64,000 nucleotides of DNA from Siphonodentalium dalli (GCA_032622095.1 CP136062.1:157102875-157166874), one strand, 5' to 3'; positions 1-13,080 are shown, numbered from the stretch's first letter. The notes: a model not told the origin generated them from the letters alone. Translations and numbers: made by a program.

Positions 1-2925
1 AACCGTGTTCACTATGGGTTGGCCATGGATGCATGGGTGCACATGTAAATAAGAAATGGGCACCAGTTCCTAATGTAGTTCATGGTATCACAGTCTGTAA
101 TATATAGGCCATGCTCCCGTACGAGCACATATATACTTGAAAAGAACCCATGCCCATGTATTGACATATATGTAGTTATGGCATGGATGGGAAGGACACT
201 GTTAGTTCATACCGTATAGCATCTAGTATTCCGGGTGCTACCATACTATGGTAGAGTATTCTGCATGGATGCCGGCATGGTCAAATGTAGTATATAGTGC
301 GAATGCCGGATTCAAGTGGGGGGGGGGGGTTAAGGTGGTATCGACATAAATGTGGGTCAATATTTTACATGTCTCATTAAAATGTATTCCAACAATCGAT
401 TCATGGCAATTACAATCATATGCTTCATACAGGTATGTCATTCTGATAAAAATAACTAAATAGTCTGTCAGTTTTAAGTAGTGTTGTCAATGGTAGGAGG
501 TTAGCTACCAACATTTAAACCTCAACACCAATATTCCACATGAGAATGTTTGCATCATTACACAATACATCAACCTTTAGTTGATGAATTATTTTCAATA
601 TAAGCATAATATGGCATATTATGAAGCAATTACATCATGTAAATTTCCAGCAACTCATACCGTATATGAAACAGTTATATGAGTTTAATTACCAGAAACA
701 CATACAGATGGTATGTTTTCAATGGTGGCTAATTCCATAGCAACCATTACACCACCCGCTAAGTATCGAATGCGGTAACTTTACAGTCATGTCCACACTA
801 ACAACAATTATGATAATTGTTTTCAATATAAACATGTTACATGACGTAGTTTAGTTTGTTAAATCGCCATAATAATAGAATTTCGGGTATGTCCCTAGCA
901 ACCGTTACCACTCATGTAAGTAAGAGATATATAGCAATTTGTTTCAGTCAAACCCACACTAACAACAACTATAACAACTGTTTCACCATAAAATGATAAT
1001 GGCGTACTTTATATTAGTTTGTTAAATCTACCATAATATCAGTCAGCTCGGCGTTTTTCGATTTCGGGTATGTCCCTAGAAACCGTTACCATCCCTGTAA
1101 GTAAGAAATGTGGTAATTTTTCGATTCAGATCAACACTAACAACAACTATTATGTTCACCATTACAATGCTACATGACGGAGTTTAGATTGTTCAAACTG
1201 CCATAATATCAGCCATATTTGTATTTCTTCAATTCGGCTAGTTGCATAGCAAACATTGCTAAGGAAGGACCTGCCAGGATGTTTACACGTCTGCAAATGA
1301 TCAATAGTGTATAAGGAACCTATGTGCCAAGATTCATGGTTTTATCACCATTTGCACAAGTGTTACACCAAACGCCTGGACTATTATGTGTTTTGTTTGC
1401 CTTTCAGACACTCAAGTCATGGCATACGTTTTAGAGGATAGTGTTAAGTTTCCGACTATACAATATTCAGGATGGTGATGTTTCGATATATTTGATCACT
1501 TTCTTTTTCTGAATTAACCTCTGTTCTAGTGTAATGATTTAAATATCAACTCATTGTCGTCTGAATATTTTTAGTCGCTCTCTTTTATGAGGGAAATTTT
1601 TAATCATCATGCGATTTGTATGTTCTCTTCGGTAATAAATGTCATCACAATTACGGAATATCGACTGGTAGTAAGATCTGGCATCACTTGTACTTCTCTA
1701 GCGACACCTGTTCCACGATAGACTGGTGTGTGTATGTGAAGAATGAGTCCGTAAATTAGCTTACATGTGACTGCATTCGCATATGGTCTGATGATATTTT
1801 GTCAGAATTTGAACCATTCCGAAAATCATGATATCTCAAAAAGCTCAACTCTGATTCTAGGGGACTTTTGCCATATTGTCCATAAACATCTTCTCAGTGA
1901 TCGCTGAAAAAATCAGCTTTCCCCGAGTTTCCCCCAGTGAACCCTAATGTGCCTGGAATATTAGGTGTGAAAAGTATGACCATGGATAGAGAATTACAAG
2001 AAAACAGATATGTACATTGTGTTCTGCCCAAGGCCACGGCCACACGAACTGCTCGCAACCAAAAAAACATTCACCCTGTAACGGTGCAAACTCATTCGAA
2101 TTCAAAAGTACAAAACATTAAAACCGAGAAACAAGTTTCATATCCGAGCGCTGATACAATTGTTTGATCTTGACTGTCAGCTTGACATCGCACATTTTCG
2201 GCGGTTGTGTCAGCAAGGAATCCATCGATGCCAGCAATCAGATGGTTCAGGTAGTGTGAATTCAAGTGCAAACATATACCCGCGAGTCCATTATTGAGAG
2301 GGTTCATTAGATTTTAGATAGAGAAATTTCATAAAAATTCATAAAATATAACCAATATATCATGCACATTTGGTTTGACATATCTTTGTAGAGAAAAATC
2401 CGAAATAAGAGGGGGAAGTTATTTATTGGGTATTTATATGATTGTTCCGGCTTCACACAATATACGACACATTTCACATGTCTTGTCCACACTATCCTAG
2501 TCCTGCCCAATACATGACTTTGTGAATTTGAATGTTTCGTGATGACAAAATGAGAGGCAGCATGGTCAGATCTGTCAGTTTTTAAATACAAAAATAATCG
2601 TTTTATGGTATGCGGCCACTACTTTGTCCACTATTTATCCAACAGAGAACTGATAAAGTAAAGTAAATAAACAACCTACTAATTTTAAACTGAATGGAAA
2701 TTTCACATATTTACGTGATGCACATCTCTCTGTTTCTGTCACATATACATGTATGCATGTTGTACATCTAATTCAAATATTTTATTAATATAATTATGAA
2801 TGTTAGCTTATGTTTTAACTATAGTTGAGAAAGACGTTTTGTGGACCCAGTGTTTTTATGTTTAAAAAAAAATCTACTTAAAATAAACAATTGTTTACTT
2901 ATTATCTGTTTATTTATTCATTAAG
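1..2925. other. Non-coding DNA upstream of the first recognised exon
   Basis: No exon could be supported here. The first recognised exon (2926) is the C-terminal half of a lectin-like domain, so an N-terminal half and a signal-peptide exon must lie upstream. I found no convincing candidate in this stretch, so they are probably outside the window. A G homopolymer lies near 317-329, and a degenerate tandem repeat covers about 560-1260. Confidence 0.5.
560..1260. repeat. Degenerate tandem repeat, about 160-180 bp unit
   Basis: Three to four diverged units can be aligned by eye. Each carries a phrase like AGCAACCGTTACCA, a (G)TAAGTA stretch, an ACTAACAACAA stretch, a TTAGTTTGTTAAAT stretch and a CATAATA stretch. 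The recurring phrase begins near 738, 897, 1078 and 1247. The units differ by many substitutions and small indels, so this is an old array. No coding frame runs through it. Confidence 0.6.
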
Positions 2926-3183
2926 GGTTCGTTGATGTGTGGCTCGGTCTCAAGTATCACACCACCGCTGGTTGGGAGTGGAACACGGGCACAACACATT
3001 ACAAGGCGCCGACGACATTGTTTGATGCATCACAGACATGTCCAGATTCAGATCCGTCACCTTCATCGTGTCGTGGGAAAACGAATAACTTCGTCACAGA
3101 CAACCATTGGGGGTCGGCGAATTATCCAACAGAGACCCACAAAGTCGTGTGCGAAAAAGATTTGCCTCTTCAAGTTCCCCAAG
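2926..3183 (+). CDS. Gene 1 exon: CTLD-1, C-terminal half
   Basis: The 86-codon exon opens after a pyrimidine-rich AG acceptor and ends at AAG|GTAAGA. It encodes VDVWLGLKYH near the start (the WIGL-type core strand of C-type lectin-like domains), then GWEW, two Cys in the middle, and HKVVCEKD at the end, matching the final Cys of a CTLD. The exon begins with two bases of a split codon and ends with one, so it is a symmetrical phase 1 exon. No EPN or QPD calcium/sugar triplet is visible, so classical mannose- or galactose-type binding is doubtful. The partner exon with the N-terminal half is not in the window. Confidence 0.8.
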
Positions 3184-3559
3184 GTAAGATAGCATGTTCT
3201 GTTAAAGATAAATTCCAACTGCCCAGTATATTTTAATATTGTAGCTTATATGATTTCTCCCAGTTTGGGTGGACAAGACTATATATATAGCATGTTGTTG
3301 ATTGTTCTGAATTTGTGGCTTATTTACACGGCACGACATGAAACAGAAATTAACGTTTCGTGGTAGAAACAAAGAGCGTTAGTCTGACTTCTGGTGAAAA
3401 TTGAAAAGGGCTGAAAAATGGGTGTTACTTTTACAGATATTTATCAGAGCATAATAATGAAGCAGGTATATCAATATTTCGTGTATTTGTCGACCTATCA
3501 TATCCGTCCCTGCAAATTTATAGAAAGGTTTAACTAATCTAAGTTTGTTGTATTTCAAG
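3184..3559 (+). other. Intron of gene 1
   Basis: A 376-bp phase 1 intron between CTLD-1 and CTLD-2. Nothing recognisable is seen in it. Confidence 0.7.
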
Positions 3560-3757
3560 ATTGTAACGCCACCGCCTTCAATGCGGCAACAGCTGGACCC
3601 AGAGAAATATACGTAGTGGGATCGGCGTGTTACTATGGATTTCACGACAATGTGAGGGATTACCACGAAGCGAGCGCGTTATGTGAGGCAGGAAACGCGC
3701 ATCTACTCGCCCTGGAGACGAAATCAGAATGGAATGCTATTCAGTCACTGACCATGT
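3560..3757 (+). CDS. Gene 1 exon: CTLD-2, N-terminal half
   Basis: The exon follows TTTCAAG and ends ACCATGT|GTGAGT. It encodes a first Cys (DCNAT), then SACYYGFHDN, a helix-like YHEASALCEAGNAHLLALE, and ends NAIQSLTM. This is the usual CTLD N-terminal layout: a Cys followed by aromatic residues, then an A..LC...G..L helix. Codon phase (two bases in, one base out) joins exactly to 4635. Confidence 0.85.
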
Positions 3758-4634
3758 GTGAGTTATCCGACGTGCATATATTCATACATATATATGTATA
3801 TACAAACTTGATATTTCTAAAAGGTGTTATTATCTCTTGCAGTTAGTATACCATTGACCAGACCTATACGGCTACCTCCAATGTCCAGGACTACTATATA
3901 TATATATAACCCGTTTCATCCGAGAGTAGTTCTATCGGTCAATCAATACACTAAGCGATGTCAATCAAGTATTGACTTCGTGCCATGTTTGTTTATGTTA
4001 TGCATTTGATGACGCTTGTTTTCGGATTTAGTGGGGTGGGACCAACGGGAGAAATTGTACCGAGTATATTTTATGTTTTGTTTCCAAATAGCGTTCATAG
4101 ATGCATACTTTATTTTTGTTATATGTTATATGCTATATTAATAGCGTATGCTATCGTATGAAGGTAAGTCCGTGCATCATATCACTTTAACATCATAAAT
4201 GTGGCATCAGATACTCATGCTCCCCAGTTGTTGATGGTGAAAGTATCGTAAACATGATAATGTACATGAAGATTACATGTGGCGCGTACTACATCTTGAT
4301 TTTATTTTTCTCATAATGTCCTGAATTACTTCGACTCTTACAAAACCCTGCATGTCAATCATTGAAACAAGCCCGGAGAGAGGCTATATGAGATAATAAA
4401 AACTGATAACACAGACTTGGGTTAAAGCGGGAATAGCACTAACACAAAATTTGGTTGTATACTTTCTTATACATGTATATATGCGCTGTTAATATGCTTA
4501 TATTCTATTCTGATATTGTAATGTTGTATTTATTGTTGTTGTCTTCGGGAGAGGAGGTGGTTAACACTTGTCCTCCAATCATGTCACCATATTATTTTGG
4601 TACATACATTTGTTTAAACCATCTTCATTGTCAG
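3758..4634 (+). other. Intron of gene 1
   Basis: An 877-bp phase 1 intron that splits CTLD-2. It has short AT dinucleotide runs near 3890-3910 and nothing else recognisable. Confidence 0.7.
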
Positions 4635-4883
4635 ACATAGACAACACTTGGTTAGCGGTGCGGTACGACAATTCATCGATGGAGTGGTACTGGGATGATA
4701 AGTCAACAGTGAATAGTATTATCAAACCAACACAATGGTTAATTCCGGCCAGTGGATCTACAGAGACATGTGCATGGACAGTGGCAGTTAGCAAACAACC
4801 ACAATGGTATCAGGCACTGTGTAGTTCAAAAACAGCTTATACCATATGCGAGATGGAACCCTTCGAATCGCAAGCACTGTTCG
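4635..4883 (+). CDS. Gene 1 exon: CTLD-2, C-terminal half
   Basis: The exon follows TTGTCAG and ends CTGTTCG|GTGGGT. It encodes NTWLAVRYDN, then MEWYWDD, a TETCAW segment, QWYQALC and finally AYTICEMEP. These give the W.G/W.A core, the W.W.D loop and the two C-terminal Cys of a CTLD. No EPN/QPD triplet is present; the closest string, KQPQW, lacks the acidic or amide third residue. Phase 1 on both sides. With 3560-3757 it forms a complete domain of about 149 residues. Confidence 0.85.
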
Positions 4884-7800
4884 GTGGGTGGCAGTAGCTT
4901 TTAATGTATTAATTATTGTTTTTTCCAAATCCTATATTCGTTTTCAGTATTAAAGATGTAATTATTTGTTCCCGACTACTTTTTACAAAACCTATTTTAA
5001 ATTGTATTTAGATATTAGTGTATTAACAAAATCAATCGCTTGTTGAGTGAGTTATCGCAGTGTTGAGTAGATATTTTACTCAACTCGTTGAGTACAAATA
5101 GTTTGTTCGACACTTTAGTCATTGTTGCTTGGTGGTATTTGTACACTTGTGTTGATTAATTGTTTAATAACATTTTAGTCAACTCGATTTTCAGTATATG
5201 TCTTTAATGAGACAGCTATATATATGGACGCAGAGAGGGAAGATGTGTAGGCATGTGATAGTAGTGCTGTAGGTATAGTGAAATATTGTAATGTGCAGTT
5301 GTAATATTTATAAACTTAATATTATGGCGTCGTCAAACGCCACAGGGTGGCATATAGTGATACTCCAGAGTGATATTGAAATCCCGAATTTGAAAGTCAT
5401 CATTCCATACATCAACCCGATAGGAGCCGATCAGTTATAAGACTAAACGGTGGTAGAAAACTAACAATACACAGCAGTTTAATTTGTACCCTTGCCATTC
5501 AATAGCCCAGTCCATTTATGAGAAATGGGTGCTACATTTCAAACTAATGGCAACACTATGTTTCTTAACAGAAATAAGTCTATAAACCTATGTATGTAAA
5601 AACAAACGTACAATAAATACCCCCCAAAAAAAGGATCAAGGAAGGCGAAATTGGTGAATGCTGTGAGATACATTTGTTAACATTTTTAATACTCTTTTTA
5701 TGGATTTTCAAGAATATTTATAAAAACACCCAATTACTCTAGTCCTTCCGTGTTTAATAATTTTCGTAAATTCTAAAACACTTATTACAGAACAAACTTT
5801 TTATCCACATACGTTGATTATATTTCGAGTATTGTGTCTGCAAATTTGGGAGTTTGTCTAATTTTGGAGCTTCAATTTCTCCGAATTAGCTAAAATCCAT
5901 AGTTTATGGTCTAGTAGTTTAAAGGGATGTGTTGCTGTTGTATTAATTTACTACCTACGTTGTGTACACACACTAATTAATTTATGCATCCATTATTCCA
6001 TGAGTAAAAAGAAAATATATTCTTAAACAAAATGGGTGAGCCATTGTATGGACTTTTGCCTGTGATACAGAACTAGCGTGATTAAATACCATTTCTCAAT
6101 AAATTTATATGTATATACCCTGTATGTTTCATAATAGGCTAAATACACTGATGGGATTGCTATAACATTGTTGACGACATAAATTTATTGCTCTGAATCC
6201 ATAATGCATATAGTGTTGACTCTTTTCCAAAAATGCAATTTTAGACTGTTTTGGGGATTTTTTTTCCATTTCGAAAGATGTTTGTGCAGACATAGTAAAA
6301 CAATGAACGCAATCAATATTTAATGTGTCAAATAACTTAACTTTCCTGCAAAAATACTCAGTGTTGGAACAATAGAATTACATTTGTTATGCCAACATAA
6401 TAATATCACTGGATTTGACATATTGTTCCATAAAATGACTCCAAGTTTGAGCGTTGATAATGGGGTAGGTACAATGAAAAATGCTATCACGTCACCATAT
6501 TCTTGTCAATGGGGATAAAGGGTTGTTATATTCCAGTTTCTTTAGATTACTGTTGCATAATAAAATGATTAGAACTTTAGTGGATGTTTATATTAAGTTT
6601 ATGACCATGTCATATAAAACAACCACAAAATAACGATTCGCACTTTCGCAGTCGTACCAAAACTCTGAATACGAACCTCAAAACATGAAGAGGTAAACTC
6701 TGTATAAAATATTAAAGGGGAATCAGACTACCACATAACGAAAAGGCATGCTCATTAAACAACGATATCACATCGCGTAATACAAAATTCCCGCTATTTA
6801 TATGATCGTATCCGATATTTATAAGATCGTTACGTTACGGCCTATTATTAATCCTTAGTACAGATATATTTGAAGGCTATCACACTAAAATCATTTCGGC
6901 CTGTGTTTGTTATTCTGCGCAAAATCCAAGTAATCATAGCCCATCGAAGACTATACACACATGTACATGTATTAAAAGCCACAATTATTTACGTTATCAT
7001 TAATATACACCCAGTTAATGGTCGCATAACATTTGAATGTGACAATATTGGTCAAACTTAAATGACTTCTATATGTGCACATATGACAACAAATTTTGTT
7101 TTGGGAATTAAACTACAATTTATTCATAACAGATAATCATATTGTGCGCAACAAACATTCAATCTGCTGTTGTATTTATTTTTCATATCTAAAAACAGAG
7201 GTATCGTACTCGATACAGTTTAGCGTTAAACAACCAAATGAGGCCGTGACGTCACAAACTATAAAGGGAGATAAATTTCTTCTAAAATAGCGTGCCAATC
7301 TACCGGCGTAATTGCTTGCGCGGGTTAGTTTGAGACGCCATATCTCCGATCATTTGCGGATATTTGCGCTGAAACTTTACATACGAAAAGAGAACAGCTT
7401 GCGTAATGCACATACTTGTCGAATAATTTGCTTCTAATGTTCGATCTTTATATCTGCCGGAAATGCGTTTTATTTAATTGTTATACACAAAATATATAAT
7501 CATTTTGGAAATACAGTGTGCATAAAATATATGGATTTCCTATGTCGCCATTTGTTCAACCTTAATCTCGTGAACTCATCGGCATAACCTAATTGGCCAA
7601 GGACACATGACAATTTAGTATTACCAAAATTACCATTGCGGAGATGGTACGCATTCGAATTGGAATGGTCCGATCTGTAATATGGTTATTTTAATAGACA
7701 CCGGGGTGCGCTCATGTTTCTGATTGCACCAATATGTCATTTTCGCGCCAAAATGGACATAGAACATATGTCAATACCCATGCGCCAAAATGGCAAACAT

Positions 7801-9697
7801 CCGATAAGGTGATCCATGTATAAGAATGACGTTGTGTGTTGCCAATTTGGTATACCATTGGTGAAAATAGAACGGTCGCTGTTCTCACGCCCGTTAAAAA
7901 GATGTTTTTTTTGTGGTATTGGCTTCGATTAATGACAAAGATGTCAAATTCCGATAACCGATTGATTCGAACTTGACGGTGACCCGTGTGTTCTCGGAGG
8001 TGGACAGCACATCAAATATCAAGTGACTCAAGTTTGATCACGTCATCATTTAGAAGCACAACAATTATAATTTCGAATTCGGACAGGCGCATATAGCAGT
8101 CTAAATCATTGGACCATGGTCAAATTAGATCTTGAGCTGTGTTTTCTGACCTGTAAATCATTTACCAAATATCGAGAATTTGTTAGATATTGTTTAAATT
8201 GTTATCCAGACAACCCAAACATCAACGGATCATCACCAGTTTCGACATGTGTCTCCTCAAATGTGAAGACACAGCAGGTATCAAGAAATTATGTTGATCA
8301 TCGATCAAGTATTCATCCAGACCCGAAAATTGTGATTTCTAAATTGAAAAAGGTCATAACTTCGACTGATAACTCTGTCAACAACCATTATGCCATGATC
8401 AAAATATAACTTGCACCTGTGTCTCAAATGTGATATACAAACAAAATATGTTGAATATTGCTCAAGTTATCATCTGGACAATTCAAACTGCGGTTTTCTT
8501 TATCGAAACAGGGGCTTAACTCCGTAAAAAATAATATTCTGAACTTGACCAATTCGATTTTGACATTGCGTTCTTAAATACCAACTAAATTACCAAATCC
8601 CATGGAACTCTGATTCATGTAATAATATTGAAGTTATGATCCGGGTAACCCTGATGGACAACTGACATACGGACGGTCGTGCTGATTATGATAGTCCTTT
8701 TATTCATTGGACAATAATTACTTTTAGCAAGAGTAGTCTCTATTCCCGTAATATTTCACAAAAATGGAGTGTTGCACACAACTTTAACCTGTGCAACGCC
8801 GGTAACCCTTATAATAGTGGTTGTAAGAGGAAGATAAATGCGATTACACATCAAATTATATTTAATTTACTATATATGCACAACATCCTTTAAAATTTTA
8901 AAACTAAACGCCCCTAAATTGTATTTATGGAAACCAGCCAACATTACGGATTTATATGTCCATAAGTTGATTTTATTTATGTGGGAAGTTCCTCCACGGT
9001 GTGTTTGACCATGTATTATTAAGTGGCAATGAGAAATGCAGGGCATATGTATCACAATTTATTGAGCCGTATGACTCCAAATATGGCTTTTCATCACACG
9101 TTTCTGGTTCCATAGTATGGAACACATATTTTGTTTAAGAATATGTTTGTATTTTAAATCGTGGAATCCTAAAATGATAATTTTTGTGCGAGACAAAGTG
9201 AGGAAATTGATATAACAACAAGACGTTACTTTGTTTTCTCTAGTTTTTGAAATACTTGACCATAACATATGGATTTAAGCTAATCTGAGAAATTCATGCT
9301 CCAGAATCAGACAAACTCCAAATGTTGTGGTAAAATAACTCGACAAATACATGTACTCAACGTATCTGGGAACAGTTATAATCAGGAATGTGTACTCAAC
9401 AAAACGATATAAAATCGGAAGGACCTGTTGACTTGATTTTGTTTATATATATTCGTGAAAAGCCATAAATTGAGAATTTGAAAAAACATTTCAGAAATTC
9501 ATTTCAAAGAATTCACCAATTTCGCATTTCCTGATACTGTTTTATGTTTAGTATTTGGTTTATGATGGATTGTTGCACATAAGTTATTACCATTGAGGAA
9601 CATTGTCTTGCAATTAGTTTGAGATGAACCATAAATGCAAAGGACTGTAATACCATATATTATCGTTACTGCATGTTTGTTATTTTATATTTTATAG
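4884..9697 (+). other. Intron of gene 1 (4.8 kb)
   Basis: Phase 1 intron between CTLD-2 and CTLD-3. No exon or RNA gene could be supported. Part of it, about 7980-8720, looks transposon-derived. The rest is AT-rich unique-looking sequence. Confidence 0.6.
7980..8720. repeat. Probable dispersed repeat with internal duplication
   Basis: This block is less AT-rich than its surroundings and has internal near-repeats. A phrase of the type GTTATCCAGACAACCCAAAC near 8200 recurs as a variant near 8468. Another pair is the GTGTNCTC...CATCAAATATCAAG type. It ends in a stretch with GGACGGTCGTGCTGATTATG near 8672-8691. Such blocks are typical of old transposon 3' ends. A 97-codon open frame at 8116-8409 crosses it but shows no known domain. 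Confidence 0.35.
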
Positions 9698-9889
9698 GAT
9701 GTGACCGGAGTTTTTCGGTACAATACAAAGACAGATATAACCTGCAAAGCACCGGAAGTTGTTATTACTCATTCACCGACAAAGCACGTAACTACGCCGA
9801 TGCAAGGGCGCTATGTCGATCAGCGGGCACGAATCTCCTTTTTCTGGAAGATTCCACCGAGAGGACGGGTCTGGCTGGAATGTCGAAGT
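9698..9889 (+). CDS. Gene 1 exon: CTLD-3, N-terminal half
   Basis: The exon follows TTTTATAG and ends TCGAAGT|GTAAGT. It encodes GCDRSFSVQYKDRY near the start, then GSCYYSFTDKARNYADARAL, LCRSAGTNLLFLED and GLAGMSK. This is again the CTLD N-terminal pattern with three Cys. Two bases in and one base out (phase 1) join it to 13416. Confidence 0.85.
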
Positions 9890-11400
9890 GTAAGTTGCAA
9901 CGCAATGAATTGTTATCAATATGCCCTGCATATCTCATTGCCATTTATGTATTCATGTTGAAACAAATTGTAAAGGCATTTCACAAATAAATGGTGAGCA
10001 CAATCAACGTATGGCCCATACATCCTTACAATTGACTCCATGCAGTTAACGTTGCCTGTAGTCTGTCATCGGGCGCAAAAACAAAAGTGAGAATTTATTA
10101 GTGTCGGGGTCAGAAGTTTTATTTGCACACATTTTAATGAAAGCACCTACACGATAATGGTAACCTGATATTTGAAGACAGATGGGAGCATATTTTGTGT
10201 ACGTTTCGTATAATAGTTTTGTACTGTACCCTGTGTGATGATAACGTCATTGACTCCTTGGGGAATTTTACGTACGTTTATTTCGCCAAAAAAAAAACGT
10301 AGTTCCAACTGGATGAGAGCTGTACATTAATTAGGTGACAGTCAGTTTAACAAAACAGTTCAAACGCCTAGATTCGGGAACATAGACATCGAGCTTCTCC
10401 AACTTAGACGGTACAGACCCTACTTCCTCTTCTTTTGGTGGCTCTTAATGGATGACACTGCGCTTGTGTTGTCTTACCAAGAAATCAACGAATCAGCATT
10501 CGAGCATTGAACAACAGTCCATTACAACGTAGGTGCGAGTAGTACACCGACGCTCGAATTATCATGTTGTCTGTTGGTTGCTTAATTACATAACGCAAGC
10601 GCTAGTGTCTTAAATAAAACACGAAATTGTTACAACTGACATTCTTCTGTATGTGGAAATGTGGGGGGGGGGGGGGGGGGGGGTCGAACAAAATATCACT
10701 AATTTCGATGAAAATGCTGTGCTGAGAACTAATTTCGTCAATGTCACTTCGTTTTCTCTAGCATAAACTAATACAAATAATATTTTGGCAAAATGGTCTG
10801 CTATTGGGCTGAACAATATAGTAAGTGGGCACACCCGCCATGCAACTTACATGTATGTTGCGGCGGGAGAAACATTGTAATATTGACGAATGGGTGACAC
10901 GCCCCCCCCCCCAAACTTTGGTAACAGTTTCAAGCCTAACACACCATCAGTTGGATATTTCGTATCGAAAATAGGTTACAAATTATTTCATAGTTTAATA
11001 TTTCAACCATTTTTTATAGTGGTGTGAAATTGGCATCAGTTGGACATACCTAACCTTAAGAGTTGTGCCCGGTTAGCGATTAGAAAATTCCAACGGATGG
11101 ATAGAGGGTGCAAATAGAATTTCCCATGTTAAGTTATAAATTCCAAATATTACACATCAACGGAGACATTCTAGACACGTCCATGTAAGTACGTTACCTC
11201 GAGTCTGATATAGATGGGTCAGATCTCTTATCTTCATATATTTGTTCCAGCCACTATCTAGAATTGGGCGTTTTAATGTTGACCGTCCAGGAGTGTACTT
11301 TCGACAGAATTACTTCTACACTTGCGAGTTCATATCAATCCCGTGAAACAAATTTAATTAATCGTCCCGTTATCATTGGGTTTATATATACATCATCTAA

Positions 11401-11579
11401 ATTGGATAGATCAGCTCACTCGTTTCATCATAATTAAGACGGGCGGCGTGCGTTTTTTTGGGAGTGATAAACTCTACTCACTCGCAATCCGCACTCGCGA
11501 GTAGAGTTTATCACTCCCAACCAAGACGCACACCGGCCATCTTAATTATGAAGACACTCGTTGATATGATCTATCCAAT
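11401..11579. mobile_element. Fold-back (MITE-like) inverted repeat, about 179 bp
   Basis: Both halves are imperfect reverse complements over roughly 90 bp each. The outer ends are ATTGGATAGATCA (11401-) and TGATCTATCCAAT (-11579). Inside come CATAATTAAGA and TCTTAATTATG, and a perfect 20-bp pair GGGAGTGATAAACTCTACTC against its complement flanks a short centre. The layout is that of a palindromic MITE. No clear target-site duplication was identified. Confidence 0.75.
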
Positions 11580-12158
11580 ACATAGATCGCAAAAGTCGGA
11601 TGAATATATAACGAAACCTACATCGGGTTCTCAAGCTACTCACTATACTAAACTGATTCTGATACTAAAACGACGTTGATATTCTATTCACAATCTTACA
11701 CTTGTCCATTCTGGATAACTAAGTAATGTAACTTTGCACCAAGTTCACACGTTTAACTTGCATAAACCGTGACTCAAGATAAAGAGACCAATAGTATTTT
11801 ACGCAGTTCGTTGTGTGATACCATTAGCCTAATCAGAATGCGCCAATTGCCCAGTTCCTGTTACTGGCCGCATATCACTTTTCTGAAGGTATAGTGCTGA
11901 AGTTGTCATTACTATTGTGGTAAGTACACACACAATGCACATGTTACGCCACTGGCTCAATTTATATTTCACGGTTAGTAGTAGTAAAATGACATATTTT
12001 GTTTACTACACTGCTCTTCCAGCATATCTATATTTTAACTAGTAGGGTGACCCGACGTTACACATGTTAAGTGATGTGCGACACTCCGCTGAGGGCATTT
12101 GGTCAGAAAACAGAATGACCTTGCTCCAAGTTTTTATTATCATAAATTGTATAGCCAA

Positions 12159-12351
12159 ATGGGCATCACAAAACATCATTTCCATACATGGATTATAAGC
12201 AGTAGCTGACCTTGTCGGATGATTACCTATTTAGTATCGCGATTAACTCATCTCCTGAGTACATACGTTTTTACTATACAACTGCGATTACTTGAGATGT
12301 TATCTATTTTGTATTAATTGTACAATCCACGTGTTGGAATTCTCGGTAATA
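12159..12351 (+). repeat. Direct repeat copy 1, about 193 bp
   Basis: It starts with ATGGGCATCACAAAACATCA and ends ...CTCGGTAATAG. A second copy lies at 12664-12855, 505 bp downstream, alignable throughout with scattered substitutions. Together they bracket a palindromic repeat unit. Confidence 0.7.
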
Positions 12352-12384
12352 GTTGATCAGTGCAGCCTGTTCTTCATAAAAGCC

Positions 12385-12661
12385 GCACATTATCTGCTTA
12401 TAAATAACTTATTTTAGGTAGATAATCTGCTTAGAATCGTCTCATTATGAGTCGATTCTAAGCAGATATGTGCGGACAACGACAACTGACGACTTTTCAA
12501 GTGTTTGCTCTTTAACATGTGTTTTCACTGTGGCCCGCGCCATAAAACGAAATAACGGCTACGACTCCATTATCTGCTTATTTCGGAATCAAATAATTAC
12601 ACTATGTACCTATTTCACATTAAAGGTCGATCATGTGCGTATTTATGCCAAGATATGTTGC
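12385..12661 (+). repeat. Dispersed repeat with central palindrome, copy 1
   Basis: It contains a near-perfect palindrome at about 12426-12467: ATCTGCTTAGAATCG, a short centre, then CGATTCTAAGCAGAT. After it comes the phrase CTTTAACATGTGTTTTCACT. The same unit recurs at about 44892-45237. A weaker relative, sharing the phrase GTGTTTTCATTGTGG, lies near 25000-25140. Confidence 0.65.
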
Positions 12662-12663
12662 AT

Positions 12664-12855
12664 ATGGGCATCACAAAACGTCATTTCCATACATGGATTA
12701 TAAGCAGTAGATGACCTTGTCGAATGATTGCCTATTGTTTATCGCGATTATCTCAGCTCGAGAGCAAAGAAGTATTTACTTAACAACTGCGCGTATTTGA
12801 GACGATATCTTGTTTTAATTGTACAATCCACGTGGTTGGAATTATCGGCAATAGT
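12664..12855 (+). repeat. Direct repeat copy 2, about 192 bp
   Basis: Partner of 12159-12351. It begins ATGGGCATCACAAAACGTCA and ends ATCGGCAATAG, leading directly into the 24-bp minisatellite. Confidence 0.7.
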
Positions 12856-12860
12856 ACATT

Positions 12861-13080
12861 GACGCTAACCTCTCTCACGTTATCGACGCTAACCTCTCTC
12901 ACGTTATCGACGCTAACCTCTCACGTTATCGACGCTAACCTCTCTCACATTATCGACGCTAACCTCTCTCGCGTTATTGACGTTAACCTCTCTCATGTTA
13001 TCGACGCTAACCTCTCTCATGTTATCGACGCGAACCTCTCTCACGTTATCGACGTTAACCTCTCTCACGTTATCGACGCT
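12861..13080 (+). repeat. 24-bp minisatellite, nine units
   Basis: The unit is GACGCTAACCTCTCTCACGT plus TATC. There are nine units, eight of 24 bp and one of 22 bp, followed by a fragment. Units differ at a few positions. Because 24 is divisible by three, both strands stay open across it, which gives spurious reading frames. The following exon is 335 bp downstream. Confidence 0.95.

Noticed and set aside
1937-2167. 76-codon + strand frame upstream of the first exon
   Set aside because: It starts with GTG, has no domain or Cys pattern, no splice-site support, and low-information composition.
12425-12470. Palindrome considered as a terminator or operator-like site
   Set aside because: It is part of a dispersed repeat that recurs at 44.9 kb, and such bacterial-type sites do not apply in this genome.
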